Positions 1 through 7,632 of a stretch of DNA of 55,744 nt are shown piece after piece. The stretch is taken from assembly GCF_036906915.1 (NCBI RefSeq), contig NZ_JBAKHX010000053.1, forward strand, positions 1 through 55,744, given 5' to 3'. Position numbers and translations under genes: made by a program. The notes beneath the pieces are model-generated. The model was not told the origin of the DNA and searched no databases. It saw nothing but the letters and a program-made list of their open reading frames with translations. This stretch comes from Phytohabitans sp036906915 (GTDB lineage: Bacteria; Actinomycetota; Actinomycetes; Mycobacteriales; Micromonosporaceae). The first letter of the stretch is position 1, and every line of letters starts with the position of its first letter.

Positions 1-108
1 CGGCATCGAACCTAGCGGATCACGAACCCCCGGGCCCGATCACCACCCCTATAGAAGCGTCGACGGGGGCTTCCTTGATCGGCGGCGCCGAGCAGTGGCG
101 CCGTGATG

Positions 109-557
109 TCAGGGGACCGCGATGGTGCGGGCTGCCGTCGCACCCGGGGTGCCCACGCATGACGCCACCTGACCGGTGTAGACGAGCGTGGCGGCGCAGC
201 CTTCGTCGTCCGTGACGGTCAGCCGCACTGCGTAGTTGCCCGGGGCGCCGTAGACGTGCGGGGCGCCGCGCCGCCATCGCGCAGCACCGTGCCGTCTGCG
301 AAGTCCCAGCGGTAGCGCACCACACGCCCGTCGGCGTCGGCCGAGCCGGACGCGTTGAAGGTCGTCGGGTATCGCCGGCGGCGAAGCGCGCGACGGTCGG
401 TGGTCGGCCGGGAGGAACGCCACCGAACTCCATCGCGCTGTTGGTGACGTAGACCGGCCGCCCGCTGGCCGGCGCGGCGCTCGCCGCTTGGGACGCTGGA
501 ATGGGTGCCAGCCAGGGCAAGGACAGCGAATGTGGACACGATTGAACGATGGGGCAT
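109..557 (-). pseudogene. Decayed secreted YVTN/PKD-domain protein
   Basis: Remains of a secreted beta-propeller plus PKD protein. An ATG at 557 follows a good GGAGG ribosome site and opens a hydrophobic signal-like stretch (STFAVLALAG). The homologous text then hops frames: RPVYVTNS and PPTVARFAAG lie in a second frame (about 496-371), PTTFNASGSADADG and the RWDF core of the PKD fold are back in the first frame (about 368-265), and YAVRLTVTDDEG to the stop at 109 is in a third. At least three frameshifts are therefore needed to read through. The propeller that normally precedes such a PKD tail is reduced to one YVTN-like fragment. Frames and stop are seen directly; the family match is from recognised PKD and YVTN motifs. 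Sequencing errors could explain some shifts but not the missing propeller. Confidence 0.7.
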
Positions 558-687
558 GTCAGCCTCCATATGTGTCTGGTGGCGCCCCCGTAGCACCACC
601 AAGGTCTATCCAACCCTCGAACGTGTGATCGACTCCACCCCGTTCGCCGTTCGCTTGTATGGCGGCCGTCACAGTCGCGGGCGGGCG

Positions 688-726
688 TTGACAACGGGCT
701 AGGCATTGCAAAGACTCAATGCCTAG
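688..726 (+). promoter_or_regulatory. TTGACA hexamer with overlapping inverted repeat
   Basis: A consensus -35-like TTGACA (688-693) is followed by a perfect 10-base inverted repeat, CTAGGCATTG (699-708) and CAATGCCTAG (717-726), separated by 8 bases. The repeat covers the place where a -10 element and start point would lie, about 120 bases before the secreted repeat-protein gene. This looks like a repressor operator. No protein can be assigned to it, and a hairpin in the transcript is an alternative. Confidence 0.4.
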
Positions 727-843
727 CGGTGTCCACACGCGGGGGCGATCCGGACCAAAGGCTGGTTCGGTTGCGGACACCTGCCCGCCGGCGCGCTCCC
801 GCCACCGCGTCCACTGAGGACTATCGGTTGGAGGGTCATGAAC

Positions 844-1959
844 ATGCGGGCAAGAGTCCTGATGCTGGCGATCGCCGTCATGTGCGCGCTGCTGCCAGGC
901 GCGCCAGCGCGGGCGGATTCGCCGGTCTTCGGCACGCTCGTTGCGGGGGGCACGTTCACGCAGGCCGGTGGCGTCACCGCCAACCGCATCGCCACCTGGA
1001 ACGGCGCGGCGTGGTCCGCGCTGACCGGGCCCGGCGGCACCGGGCTGGATGGTTCGGTGCACGCACAAACCGTCTACAATGGGCAGTTGGTGATCGGCGG
1101 CAACTTCCTCAACGCCGACGGGGTGCGGGTCAACGGCATCGCCCGGTGGGACGGCACGGCCTGGCAGCCGCTCGGCAACGGCCTGATGACGATGGCGCTC
1201 GACTTCGTCGACGCGCTGACCGTGTACAACGGCGAGCTGATCGCGGGCGGCCAGTTCCTGCGGGCCGGCGGGCAGTTCGTCAACCACATCGCGCGCTGGA
1301 ACGGCAGCACGTGGTCGCCGCTCACCGGGCCGTCGGGCACCGGCATGGACATGGCGTCGGTGTGGGATCTCACCGTCTACAACGGCGCGCTCATCGCGGC
1401 GGGCGGCTTCACCGCGGCCGGCGGTGTACCGGCCAGCCGCGTCGCCCGGTGGGACGGCACGACGTGGTCCGCGCTCGGCAGCGGCACCTCCGGCGACATC
1501 CTGGCGGTCACCGTCTACAACGGAGAGCTGGTCGTGGCCGGCAGCTTCGCTGACGCTGGCGGCGTGTCCGTCGGCAACATCGCACGCTGGAACGGCAGCA
1601 CCTGGTCCGCGCTGCCCGGCCCGTCGGGCACCGGGCTCAACGAGCACGCCCGCGCCATCACCGTCCACAATGGCGGCGTCGTCGTGGCCGGCTGGTTCAC
1701 GCAGGCGGGTGGCGTCGCGGCCAACCACATCGCGCGCTGGAACGGCACGACGTGGTCGGCGCTGGGCAGCGGCACGGACGACTTCGTCTACTCGCTGGGC
1801 GTGTACGGCAGCGACCTCGTTGCCGGCGGGTTCTTCGACGAGGCCGGTGGCGTGACCGTCAACCATGTCGCCCGCTGGAACGGCTCCGCGTGGTCCGCCT
1901 TGACCGGCCCGGCAGGGACGGGCACGAACAACACGGTCTTCTCGCTGCTGTCCCCGTAG
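844..1959 (+). CDS. Secreted protein with seven tandem propeller-like repeats
   Basis: An exported protein of about 371 residues with a signal peptide (RARVLMLAIAVMCALL, cleavage near APARA). The mature part is seven near-identical units of 46-50 residues, each built around an AGGxF-(T/A)xAGGV block, a (I/V)ARWNG-(S/T)-(T/A)WSAL block and a TVYNGxLVV block. This fits a beta-propeller or Rax2-like repeat fold on the cell surface or outside the cell. The ATG at 844 sits 9 bases after GGAGG, a better spacing than the ATG at 838 (3 bases), so 844 is preferred. No catalytic motif is visible. It stands alone, followed by two strong hairpins. The function is unknown; adhesion or matrix binding is only a guess. 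Confidence 0.75.
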   Translation: MRARVLMLAIAVMCALLPGAPARADSPVFGTLVAGGTFTQAGGVTANRIATWNGAAWSALTGPGGTGLDGSVHAQTVYNGQLVIGGNFLNADGVRVNGIARWDGTAWQPLGNGLMTMALDFVDALTVYNGELIAGGQFLRAGGQFVNHIARWNGSTWSPLTGPSGTGMDMASVWDLTVYNGALIAAGGFTAAGGVPASRVARWDGTTWSALGSGTSGDILAVTVYNGELVVAGSFADAGGVSVGNIARWNGSTWSALPGPSGTGLNEHARAITVHNGGVVVAGWFTQAGGVAANHIARWNGTTWSALGSGTDDFVYSLGVYGSDLVAGGFFDEAGGVTVNHVARWNGSAWSALTGPAGTGTNNTVFSLLSP

Positions 1960-1969
1960 CACGAACCAG

Positions 1970-2040
1970 CCGAGGGCGGTGCCCTCGGGGTGGTCGAGGA
2001 CTGGGAGGTCCGCCCGGGTCGGAAGGCCCTCCCAGTCCTC
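1970..2040. terminator. Double hairpin between convergent genes
   Basis: Two stem-loops follow each other. CCGAGGGC (1970-1977) pairs with GCCCTCGG (1981-1988), and GAGGACTGGGAGG (1996-2008) pairs perfectly with CCTCCCAGTCCTC (2028-2040). They separate the rightward repeat-protein gene from the leftward aldolase gene and probably end transcription in both directions. There is no U-tract, which is common for GC-rich actinobacterial terminators. Confidence 0.75.
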
Positions 2041-2043
2041 GTC

Positions 2044-2664
2044 TCAGGGGGCCACCGCCGCGCGGAACTCGGCCACCCGGTCGCGCAGCGCCGACAGATC
2101 ACCGCCGCGCGCCGCGTCGCCGAGCAGCGGTGAACCCACACCCACCGCCACCGCGCCGCGGTCCATATACGAGCGGGCGCTGGTCGCGTCGACGCCGCCG
2201 ACCGGTACGAAAGCAACCGACGGGAACGGGTCGCGCAGCGCGCTCAGGTAGCTCGGCCCGCCCAGTGACGCGGGAAAAAGCTTCACCGCTGCCGCGCCCG
2301 CGGACACCGCCTGCACGACCTCGCTGGGCGTCAGCGCGCCGGCCAGCACCGGTATCCCGAGCAGGGACGACTCGTCGACGCTGGGTGCGATGGCTGGCGT
2401 GACGAGAAAGCTCGCGCCCGCCTCGGTTGCCCGCTGCGCGTCGAGCACGCTCAGCACGGTGCCGACGCCGAGCGCGAAACCATCGCCTAGCGTCGCGCGC
2501 GCACGGCGTACCGTCTCCAGAGCCTCCGCACCGGTGAGCGACACCTCGATCAGCGCGACACCGCTGTCGGCCAGCGTCAGCACGGCGGCGAGCGCCGCCG
2601 CCGGGTCGGGTCCGCGCACGATTGCCAGCAGCCGGTGCTCACGCAGCGCGCTCATCAAATTCAT
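2044..2664 (-). CDS. eda: KDPG / 4-hydroxy-2-oxoglutarate aldolase
   Basis: A class I aldolase of 206 residues that splits 2-keto-3-deoxy-6-phosphogluconate into pyruvate and glyceraldehyde 3-phosphate, or related 2-keto-3-deoxy acids. Family landmarks are present: IVRG near residue 15, IEVSLTG with Glu40, GVGTV, and the Schiff-base lysine at 128 in AAVKLFPA, followed by PVGGV. The length is typical for the family. The gene lies 33 bases downstream of a GntR regulator on the same strand, so the two probably form one regulated unit for sugar acid breakdown. An ATG at 2655 is a possible alternative start. The exact substrate cannot be fixed from sequence. Confidence 0.88.
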   Translation of the reverse strand: MNLMSALREHRLLAIVRGPDPAAALAAVLTLADSGVALIEVSLTGAEALETVRRARATLGDGFALGVGTVLSVLDAQRATEAGASFLVTPAIAPSVDESSLLGIPVLAGALTPSEVVQAVSAGAAAVKLFPASLGGPSYLSALRDPFPSVAFVPVGGVDATSARSYMDRGAVAVGVGSPLLGDAARGGDLSALRDRVAEFRAAVAP

Positions 2665-2697
2665 CGGGTACCCCTACCTACCACTCCGCGAACGGCC

Positions 2698-3390
2698 TCA
2701 CGCCGCGTCCCGCGCATTCCGTTCGTCATGGATGGACTTGTCGAGCAGGCGTCGCATGGCCTTCTCGGCTCCCGCCGCGTCGCCCTCCCGGATAGCGTCG
2801 ACGACCGCGCGGTGACTCGGCACCGGATCGTCGTGCGGTCCACCGTGGACAACGCGGTCGCGCTCGGCGAGGCCGGTCGCTAGGACGACCTCCATCCGCT
2901 GCAGAAGCTCATTGTGTGAGACGGCCAGCAGCGTCCGGTGAAAGTTCAGGTCTGCGGCGACGGCCGCCGACGGGTCGCCCTCCGCGACGGCCATCTGGTC
3001 GATAGCGCGGTCGAGCGCGACCAGGTCGGCGGCGCAGGCCCGCAGGGCGGCCAGCCGGGCCACGGCGGGTTCCACGATCTCGCGTACCTCGTGCAGCATC
3101 TCGCAGAGCCGTTCGCCCGCGCTCGCGGCGAAGTGCCACCGGATGACGTCAACGTCGAGCAGGTGCCAGTCGGCGCGCGGCCGCACGAAGGTGCCGCGTT
3201 TCTGGCGCGCGTCGATGATGCCCTTGGCGGAGAGCACCTTCAGCGCCTCGCGCAGCGCCGTCAGACTGACATCGAGCTCGGCCCGGAGCGCCGCGATGTC
3301 GAGGGTGGCGCCTTCGGGTATGTCGCCGGCCACGATCCGCCTGCCGAGCGCCTCGACGGTCTGCCCGTGCACCCCGCGCGGCGCCGCCAT
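2698..3390 (-). CDS. FadR-type GntR family regulator
   Basis: About 230 residues: an N-terminal GntR winged helix (VEALGRRIVAGDIPEG; LREALKVLSAKGI; KRGTFVRP) followed by an all-helical FCD ligand domain with the expected metal-site region (DLNFHRTLLAVSHNE; HRAVVDAI). Regulators of this subfamily commonly sense sugar acids such as gluconate or galactonate. Its position immediately upstream of the KDPG aldolase gene fits that role and suggests autoregulated control of a two-gene unit. The ATG at 3390 lies 11 bases after GGAGG; a GTG at 3399 is only 2 bases after it. The region upstream is AT-rich for this genome (TAACCATTAATTA at about 3411) and probably carries promoter and operator. Confidence 0.85.
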   Translation of the reverse strand: MAAPRGVHGQTVEALGRRIVAGDIPEGATLDIAALRAELDVSLTALREALKVLSAKGIIDARQKRGTFVRPRADWHLLDVDVIRWHFAASAGERLCEMLHEVREIVEPAVARLAALRACAADLVALDRAIDQMAVAEGDPSAAVAADLNFHRTLLAVSHNELLQRMEVVLATGLAERDRVVHGGPHDDPVPSHRAVVDAIREGDAAGAEKAMRRLLDKSIHDERNARDAA

Positions 3391-3576
3391 CCACCACACC
3401 GCCTCCGACTAACCATTAATTACGAAAACATTGTGCCAGCCTCCGCCGATCAGGATGAACCGGGACGCCATGTCGCATAGCCGACCCGATTTTCTGGGCA
3501 ACATGAACTCCGAAGGCGGGTTTGACCGTGTTCACGACGCTACGGTGATCCCCCCGACCCGACTGGAGATGGGCAC

Positions 3577-4356
3577 ATGGCCTGGTACCTGGCGCCGGCG
3601 CTCGCCGTCGGCCGCTCGGAGGTCAACCGCCGCTGGCCCAAGCGGGACAAGACCTCCGACGGCACGATCGGCGACGCGGCTCATCAGGCGAGCCGATCCG
3701 ACCACAACCCGAACTCGCGGGAGTCGGTCGACGCATGGGACATGGACAAGGACGGTGTGGACGTGTGGGCGGTGATCGGCGCGTTCCAGCGCCACCCCTC
3801 GTCGCACTACTGGATCTACAACCGACAGATCGCTGACAAGGACGACGGCTGGCGCCGCCGCGCCTACAGCGGCGCCAACCCCCACACCCGGCACGTCCAC
3901 TTCAGCATCCGCCAGACAGCGGCGGCGGAGCAGGACCGGCGCGCGTGGGGCCTACTGGAGGAGGAGTTCATGGCAGCGATATCCGACGCCGACCAGAGGG
4001 CGCTGATCTGGCGCGTCGAGGGGATCGTCTCGGGGCGCCTCACCGTCGCGGGCGGCCCGACGAGGGGCGAGCCCGTCGCGATCAACCAGCGAATCGTCGC
4101 CATCGAGCAGAAGGTCAACGCGCTGACGACCGCCATCGCCGCGATCGACGACGAGGTGGCGGTGAAGCTGCGCGTCGAGTTCGAGCAGATCGACGCGGCG
4201 CACGACGAGCTGATGACGTCCGTCGACCAGGTCGACGAGGCGGTCGTCGAGGCGATCGGGCAGGGCGCCTCACCCGAGGTCGTGGCCGCGCGGCTCCGCG
4301 CCGCACTGGGCGACCGCGCCGCGATGGTAGGTGCCCTGCTGTCCGAGCCAAAGTAG
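3577..4356 (+). CDS. Endolysin-like M15 peptidase with coiled-coil tail
   Basis: 259 residues, no signal peptide. The N-terminal about 115 residues match M15-type zinc peptidases found as phage or tail-associated lysins in actinobacteria: GDAAHQASRSDHNP with His43, an acidic VDAWDMDKDG segment (Asp55/57), and NPHTRHVHFS with His108 as third ligand. Residues about 165-225 form a helical, probably coiled-coil region (INQRIVAIEQKV to VDEAVVEAI). The likely action is cutting stem-peptide bonds in peptidoglycan. No holin, tail or other phage gene is adjacent, so it is an orphan: a prophage relic, a domesticated lysin, or part of a contractile particle encoded elsewhere. An ATG at 3577 follows GGAG. 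Confidence 0.7.
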   Translation: MAWYLAPALAVGRSEVNRRWPKRDKTSDGTIGDAAHQASRSDHNPNSRESVDAWDMDKDGVDVWAVIGAFQRHPSSHYWIYNRQIADKDDGWRRRAYSGANPHTRHVHFSIRQTAAAEQDRRAWGLLEEEFMAAISDADQRALIWRVEGIVSGRLTVAGGPTRGEPVAINQRIVAIEQKVNALTTAIAAIDDEVAVKLRVEFEQIDAAHDELMTSVDQVDEAVVEAIGQGASPEVVAARLRAALGDRAAMVGALLSEPK

Positions 4357-4378
4357 CCGCTCACGCCGGGCGGATGGG

Positions 4379-4495
4379 TCAGGCGGGGAGGGCGAGCAGC
4401 ACGACGCCAGCGGCGGCGGCGACGCTCGCGGCGATCCGCACGCGGCCCATCGGCTCGTGGAACACCACCACGCCCAGTACCGCCGCCGGAAGCCA
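4379..4495 (-). pseudogene. C-terminal remnant of an EamA/DMT transporter
   Basis: Directly after the stop codon of the leftward winged-helix gene, in the same frame, 38 codons read as the final helix and half of an EamA drug/metabolite transporter: a VVFHEP motif followed by a hydrophobic run with VVLLALPA and a stop at 4379. The start and the other nine or so helices are absent. This looks like the scar of a deletion that fused the surrounding genes. The motif and frame are seen; the deletion is inferred. Confidence 0.6.
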
Positions 4496-5542
4496 TCAGG
4501 CGCGGAGCGCGAGGGTGGCGTACACCTTGGGGATCGCCTTGGCGACCGTGTCGGACAGCGTCGTGAACGGCGTGACGATTGGCTCGTCGCGCCCGCGCTT
4601 CCAGGTGCCGACGACCCGGCCGGCGCTGACCACCGTCGGCTGGAAGACGCCGTTGCCGCCCGGCACGACCTGGTTGGCGTACTCGGCGGGCAGTGCCGCG
4701 GTGCGGTCGAGGTATCCCAGGATGAACTCGTCGAAGCCCGGCAGCAGGAAGACGCCCTTGGCGCGGCGGCCGCAGGAGGCCAGCAGGTCGGGCGTCTCCG
4801 GCGCCATGAGGTGCTCGACGCCGTCCACCTCGACGGTGGCCAGCTCGGGCCGGGCGAGCGCGATGCCGGTGCGCACGTCAGCGGCTGTCAGGTTGGTCCA
4901 GCGGGTGAAGTCTTTGGCGGTGGCCGGGCCGTGGCCGCGGAAGTAGCGGAGGGCCAGCTCCCCGAGCGCCTCGTCGCGCTCGGGGCGTCGCGGATTGGGG
5001 ATCCACTCGTCGACCAGCACGATGAGCTGCTCGCCGCCGCGCGTCGGTCCAAAGCAGACGGTGGCGGTCTGCGCGAGGTAACCGAGCATGTGGTAGCCCC
5101 GCTGGCCGGTCGTGCCGAGCCCGGCTTCGTCCCATACGGCCATGAGCTCGGCGCGGGACAGCTTGCCGCCGCCCGCGAGCGCGCCCACCGCGACCTCCTC
5201 GGCACGCCCGAGGGTCGGGGCGTCGAGGCCGAGCTCTGCCCGGCGCTTGGCCGAGGTGGCGATGATCCGGGGTGTCGTGAGTGGGAGGATCCACGGCAGG
5301 TCTTCGGCCGCGACGAGATGCAGGGTGCCGCGCATCGGCCAGCTCTTGACGACCTCGCCGGCGTCGAAGGCTTGCTCGACGCCGGCGCGGGTGCCCGACT
5401 CGGTGCGCAGCGCGACCGACGTGATGGCGCCGTTGGGGTCCTGCGCCTGGAGGGCGGTCAGCCACCGCACCGTCTCGACCGCGCTGGGCAGGTGGTGGCC
5501 GGCGATGCGCAGCGCCGCGAGCCGGAGCAGCGGGATGTCCAT
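4496..5542 (-). CDS. AlkZ-like winged-helix DNA glycosylase family protein
   Basis: 348 residues of the HTH_42 (DUF1006) family, which contains the alkylpurine and interstrand-crosslink glycosylases AlkZ and YcaQ. The N-terminus carries LQAQDP (Gln32-Ala33-Gln34), matching the QxQ signature that family members use in the active site. Later blocks include GYHMLGYLAQ, the RYFRGHGPATAKDFTRWTNL helix, an LLPGFDEFILGY segment and a C-terminal PF-T-L domain. The ATG at 5542 begins the conserved domain; longer open reading upstream is low-complexity proline and arginine and not favoured. Members guard some antibiotic producers against their own DNA-alkylating products, but no such biosynthetic genes are visible here, so a general repair role is equally likely. 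Confidence 0.75.
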   Translation of the reverse strand: MDIPLLRLAALRIAGHHLPSAVETVRWLTALQAQDPNGAITSVALRTESGTRAGVEQAFDAGEVVKSWPMRGTLHLVAAEDLPWILPLTTPRIIATSAKRRAELGLDAPTLGRAEEVAVGALAGGGKLSRAELMAVWDEAGLGTTGQRGYHMLGYLAQTATVCFGPTRGGEQLIVLVDEWIPNPRRPERDEALGELALRYFRGHGPATAKDFTRWTNLTAADVRTGIALARPELATVEVDGVEHLMAPETPDLLASCGRRAKGVFLLPGFDEFILGYLDRTAALPAEYANQVVPGGNGVFQPTVVSAGRVVGTWKRGRDEPIVTPFTTLSDTVAKAIPKVYATLALRA

Positions 5543-5571
5543 GACGCCCACCGTAGGCCACCCCTCCGACA

Positions 5572-6960
5572 CTACGAGAGGGCGTGTTTCAGGACCTTGC
5601 CCATGGCGTTGCGGGGAAGGGAGTCGAGGAGGTGGATCTCGCGGGGGCGTTTGTGGGGGGCCAGCTGCGTTGCCACCCACTGGGCCAGTTCTTCCGGATC
5701 GGGGCGGGCGCCGGGGGCGGCCACGATCCAGGCCACCACGCGCTCGCCGAGATCCGTGTCGGGTGCGCCGGTCACCGCCGCCTCGGCGACCGCGGGGTGG
5801 TCGAGCAGCACGTTTTCGATCTCGCCGGCCCCGATCTTGTATCCGCCGCTCTTGATCAGGTCGGTGGCGCGGCGCCCGACGATCCGGATCGCGCCGTCGT
5901 CGGTCCAGGTCGCGACGTCGCCCGTGCGGAACCAGCCGTCGCGCATCGCCTCGGCGGTCGCGGCCGGGCGGTTGAGGTACTCCAGGAACAGGTTCGGCCC
6001 GCGGACCAGGATCTCGCCCACCTCGCCGGCCGCGTGCAGCTCACGCCCCTCGTCGTCGACGAGCCGGACGTCCACGCCGGGCAGCGGGGGCCCGACGGTG
6101 CCGGGGACGCGGTCGCCGTCGGCGCGTACGGCGCAGTTCATCAGGGTCTCGGTCATGCCGTACCGCTCGACAACGCGCTGCCCCGTGGCCCGCGCGATGC
6201 GCTCGTGGTCGACGACGGGCAGCGCCGCCGAGCCGGAGACCAGCAGCCGGGCGCCTGCCAGCGCCGACGCCACGTCCGGGTCCACCGACGCCGCCTCGGC
6301 CAGCCGGTGGTACATCGTGGGCACTCCAAACAGGACGGTCGCGCAGGTGCGCAGCGCCGCCGCGGCGGCCGAGGGAGAGAAGCGTCCGATGTGGTATGCC
6401 GTGCCGCCGAGCCGGAGCGGCCCGAGCATGCCGAGGATGAGGCCGTGCACGTGGAAGAGCGGCAGCCCGTGCGCCACCGTGTCGTCGGCCGTCCACTGCC
6501 ACACCGACGCGAGCGCGTCGAGGTTGCTCGCGATGGCGCTGTGGGGGAGCACGACGCCCTTGGGCGGCCCGGTCGTGCCCGAGGTGTAGACGATGAGGGC
6601 GGGTGCCGTAGGCGCGACGGGCGCCAGCGCGACCCGGGAAGAGACCGGAAGCGCCTCATCCAGTACGAGATCAGGCTTGCTGTCGCCGAGGATGTGCGCG
6701 ACCTCCCGCTCGCCGGCCTGGGGGTTGAGCGGCACCACCGGAACCCCGGCGCGGAGCCCGGCCACGACGGCGACCACCGTCTCGACGCGCGACCTCGCCC
6801 ACACCGCGACCCGGCGCGCCCCCGCGATCGCGCCGGCCACCTCGGCGGTCCACCGGTTGAGCTCGCGATAGGTGGTCACCTCGTCGCCGAAGCGCAGAGC
6901 CGGCCGGTCGCCAAGCAGCGGGTCGTCAAGGGACGGAAAGAGTGTCACGGCCCCCATCAT
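5572..6960 (-). CDS. Malonyl-CoA synthetase-like acyl-CoA ligase
   Basis: An ANL-superfamily adenylating enzyme of about 462 residues that activates a carboxylic acid to its CoA thioester through an acyl-AMP. Core motifs are clear: VYTSGTTGPPKG (P-loop), PLFHVHGL, RYGMTET (adenine contact), DGWFRTGD, the hinge region with RATDLIKSGGYKIG, and the C-terminal catalytic lysine in PRNAMGKVLK. The GGYKIGAGEIE block and compact size resemble MatB-type malonyl/methylmalonyl-CoA synthetases, but specificity is not proven. ATGs at 6960 and 6957 are both possible starts. The next gene diverges after only 36 bases and encodes a hotdog protein, hinting at a shared acyl-CoA context. Confidence 0.82.
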   Translation of the reverse strand: MMGAVTLFPSLDDPLLGDRPALRFGDEVTTYRELNRWTAEVAGAIAGARRVAVWARSRVETVVAVVAGLRAGVPVVPLNPQAGEREVAHILGDSKPDLVLDEALPVSSRVALAPVAPTAPALIVYTSGTTGPPKGVVLPHSAIASNLDALASVWQWTADDTVAHGLPLFHVHGLILGMLGPLRLGGTAYHIGRFSPSAAAAALRTCATVLFGVPTMYHRLAEAASVDPDVASALAGARLLVSGSAALPVVDHERIARATGQRVVERYGMTETLMNCAVRADGDRVPGTVGPPLPGVDVRLVDDEGRELHAAGEVGEILVRGPNLFLEYLNRPAATAEAMRDGWFRTGDVATWTDDGAIRIVGRRATDLIKSGGYKIGAGEIENVLLDHPAVAEAAVTGAPDTDLGERVVAWIVAAPGARPDPEELAQWVATQLAPHKRPREIHLLDSLPRNAMGKVLKHALS

Positions 6961-6996
6961 GCCGGCCACGCTAAAGCACCCCTATCGTGGAGCCCG

Positions 6997-7446
6997 ATGA
7001 GTGGGATAATGACGAAGTGGGCCGTCCTGGCGGAGTACCCGGTCAGCGAACAGGACCTCGACGCGGCCGGCGTGGTCAGCGACGAGGCCCTGGTGCGCTG
7101 GGTCGACGCGGCGCGCCAGGCCTACCTGGACGGCTGTCCCACCCTGGCCGCGGCCGGGCGGGAGCCCGGCGTGGCGCTGCGGCACCGGACGGCCGCGCTG
7201 CCGAGCGGTGCGCTGCTCGGCCGCCCGGCGGACATCGTGGTGACCGCGAGCGCCAAGGAGTTCCGGCCGGCGTCGTTCACGATCGCGGTGCGGGTGCGGC
7301 CCGGCGGCGGTGACCGGGAGATGCCCGTCAACGCCTCGTGCGTGATCCGGTTGGAAGACACGGCGACAGGCGAGGCCCGAGAGCTGGGCAACGAGATCCG
7401 CGACGAGCTGATCGCTCTTGAGCAGAGCGCGAGCCACTACAACTGA
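6997..7446 (+). CDS. Hotdog-fold thioesterase-like protein
   Basis: 149 residues with the signature of a 4HBT-type acyl-CoA thioesterase: AEYPVSEQDLDAAGVVSDEALVRW near the N-terminus, a central helix WVDAARQAYLDGCP, and beta strands such as PADIVVTASAKEF and SFTIAVRV. The usual catalytic acidic residue would be in the VSDEAL helix; no stronger assignment is possible. It diverges from the acyl-CoA synthetase with a 36-base gap, too short for two ordinary separated promoters, so the promoters overlap or the mRNAs are nearly leaderless. It may hydrolyse or hold the CoA esters made by the neighbour. An ATG at 7009 is an alternative start. Confidence 0.65.
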   Translation: MSGIMTKWAVLAEYPVSEQDLDAAGVVSDEALVRWVDAARQAYLDGCPTLAAAGREPGVALRHRTAALPSGALLGRPADIVVTASAKEFRPASFTIAVRVRPGGGDREMPVNASCVIRLEDTATGEARELGNEIRDELIALEQSASHYN

Positions 7447-7480
7447 AAGCGTCCAAGCGGGGTTCCCACGCCCCCATGTG

Positions 7481-7495
7481 GTGACCGTCGGTCAC
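7481..7495. promoter_or_regulatory. 15-base perfect palindrome upstream of AfsR-type gene
   Basis: GTGACCG-T-CGGTCAC is perfectly symmetrical and lies about 137 bases before the start of the large AfsR-type gene. A related symmetrical element, CGGTGAC-ggtg-GTCACCG, occurs at 7655-7672 inside its first codons. Two copies of the same half-site around one start suggest binding by a dimeric regulator, possibly the gene product itself. That is inference. Confidence 0.4.
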
Positions 7496-7632
7496 ACTCA
7501 AGCTCACGCTCCCCCGTGCGTATCGCAACGGTGTGACCGGTGGGCACTCGCGCAGGAACCCCGTGGACGAAGACCAGCCTGTCGGACCCCGTGATACAAA
7601 CGTTCATACACCCCACACACCTGCGAGGTTGG

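Noticed and set aside
3577..4356. Prophage remnant around the lysin-like gene
   Set aside because: Neighbours are ordinary metabolic genes, with no integrase, attachment site or structural phage gene in view.
4331..4946. Rightward frames over the AlkZ-like and transporter remnant region
   Set aside because: They are antisense to the winged-helix gene and have only low-complexity composition.
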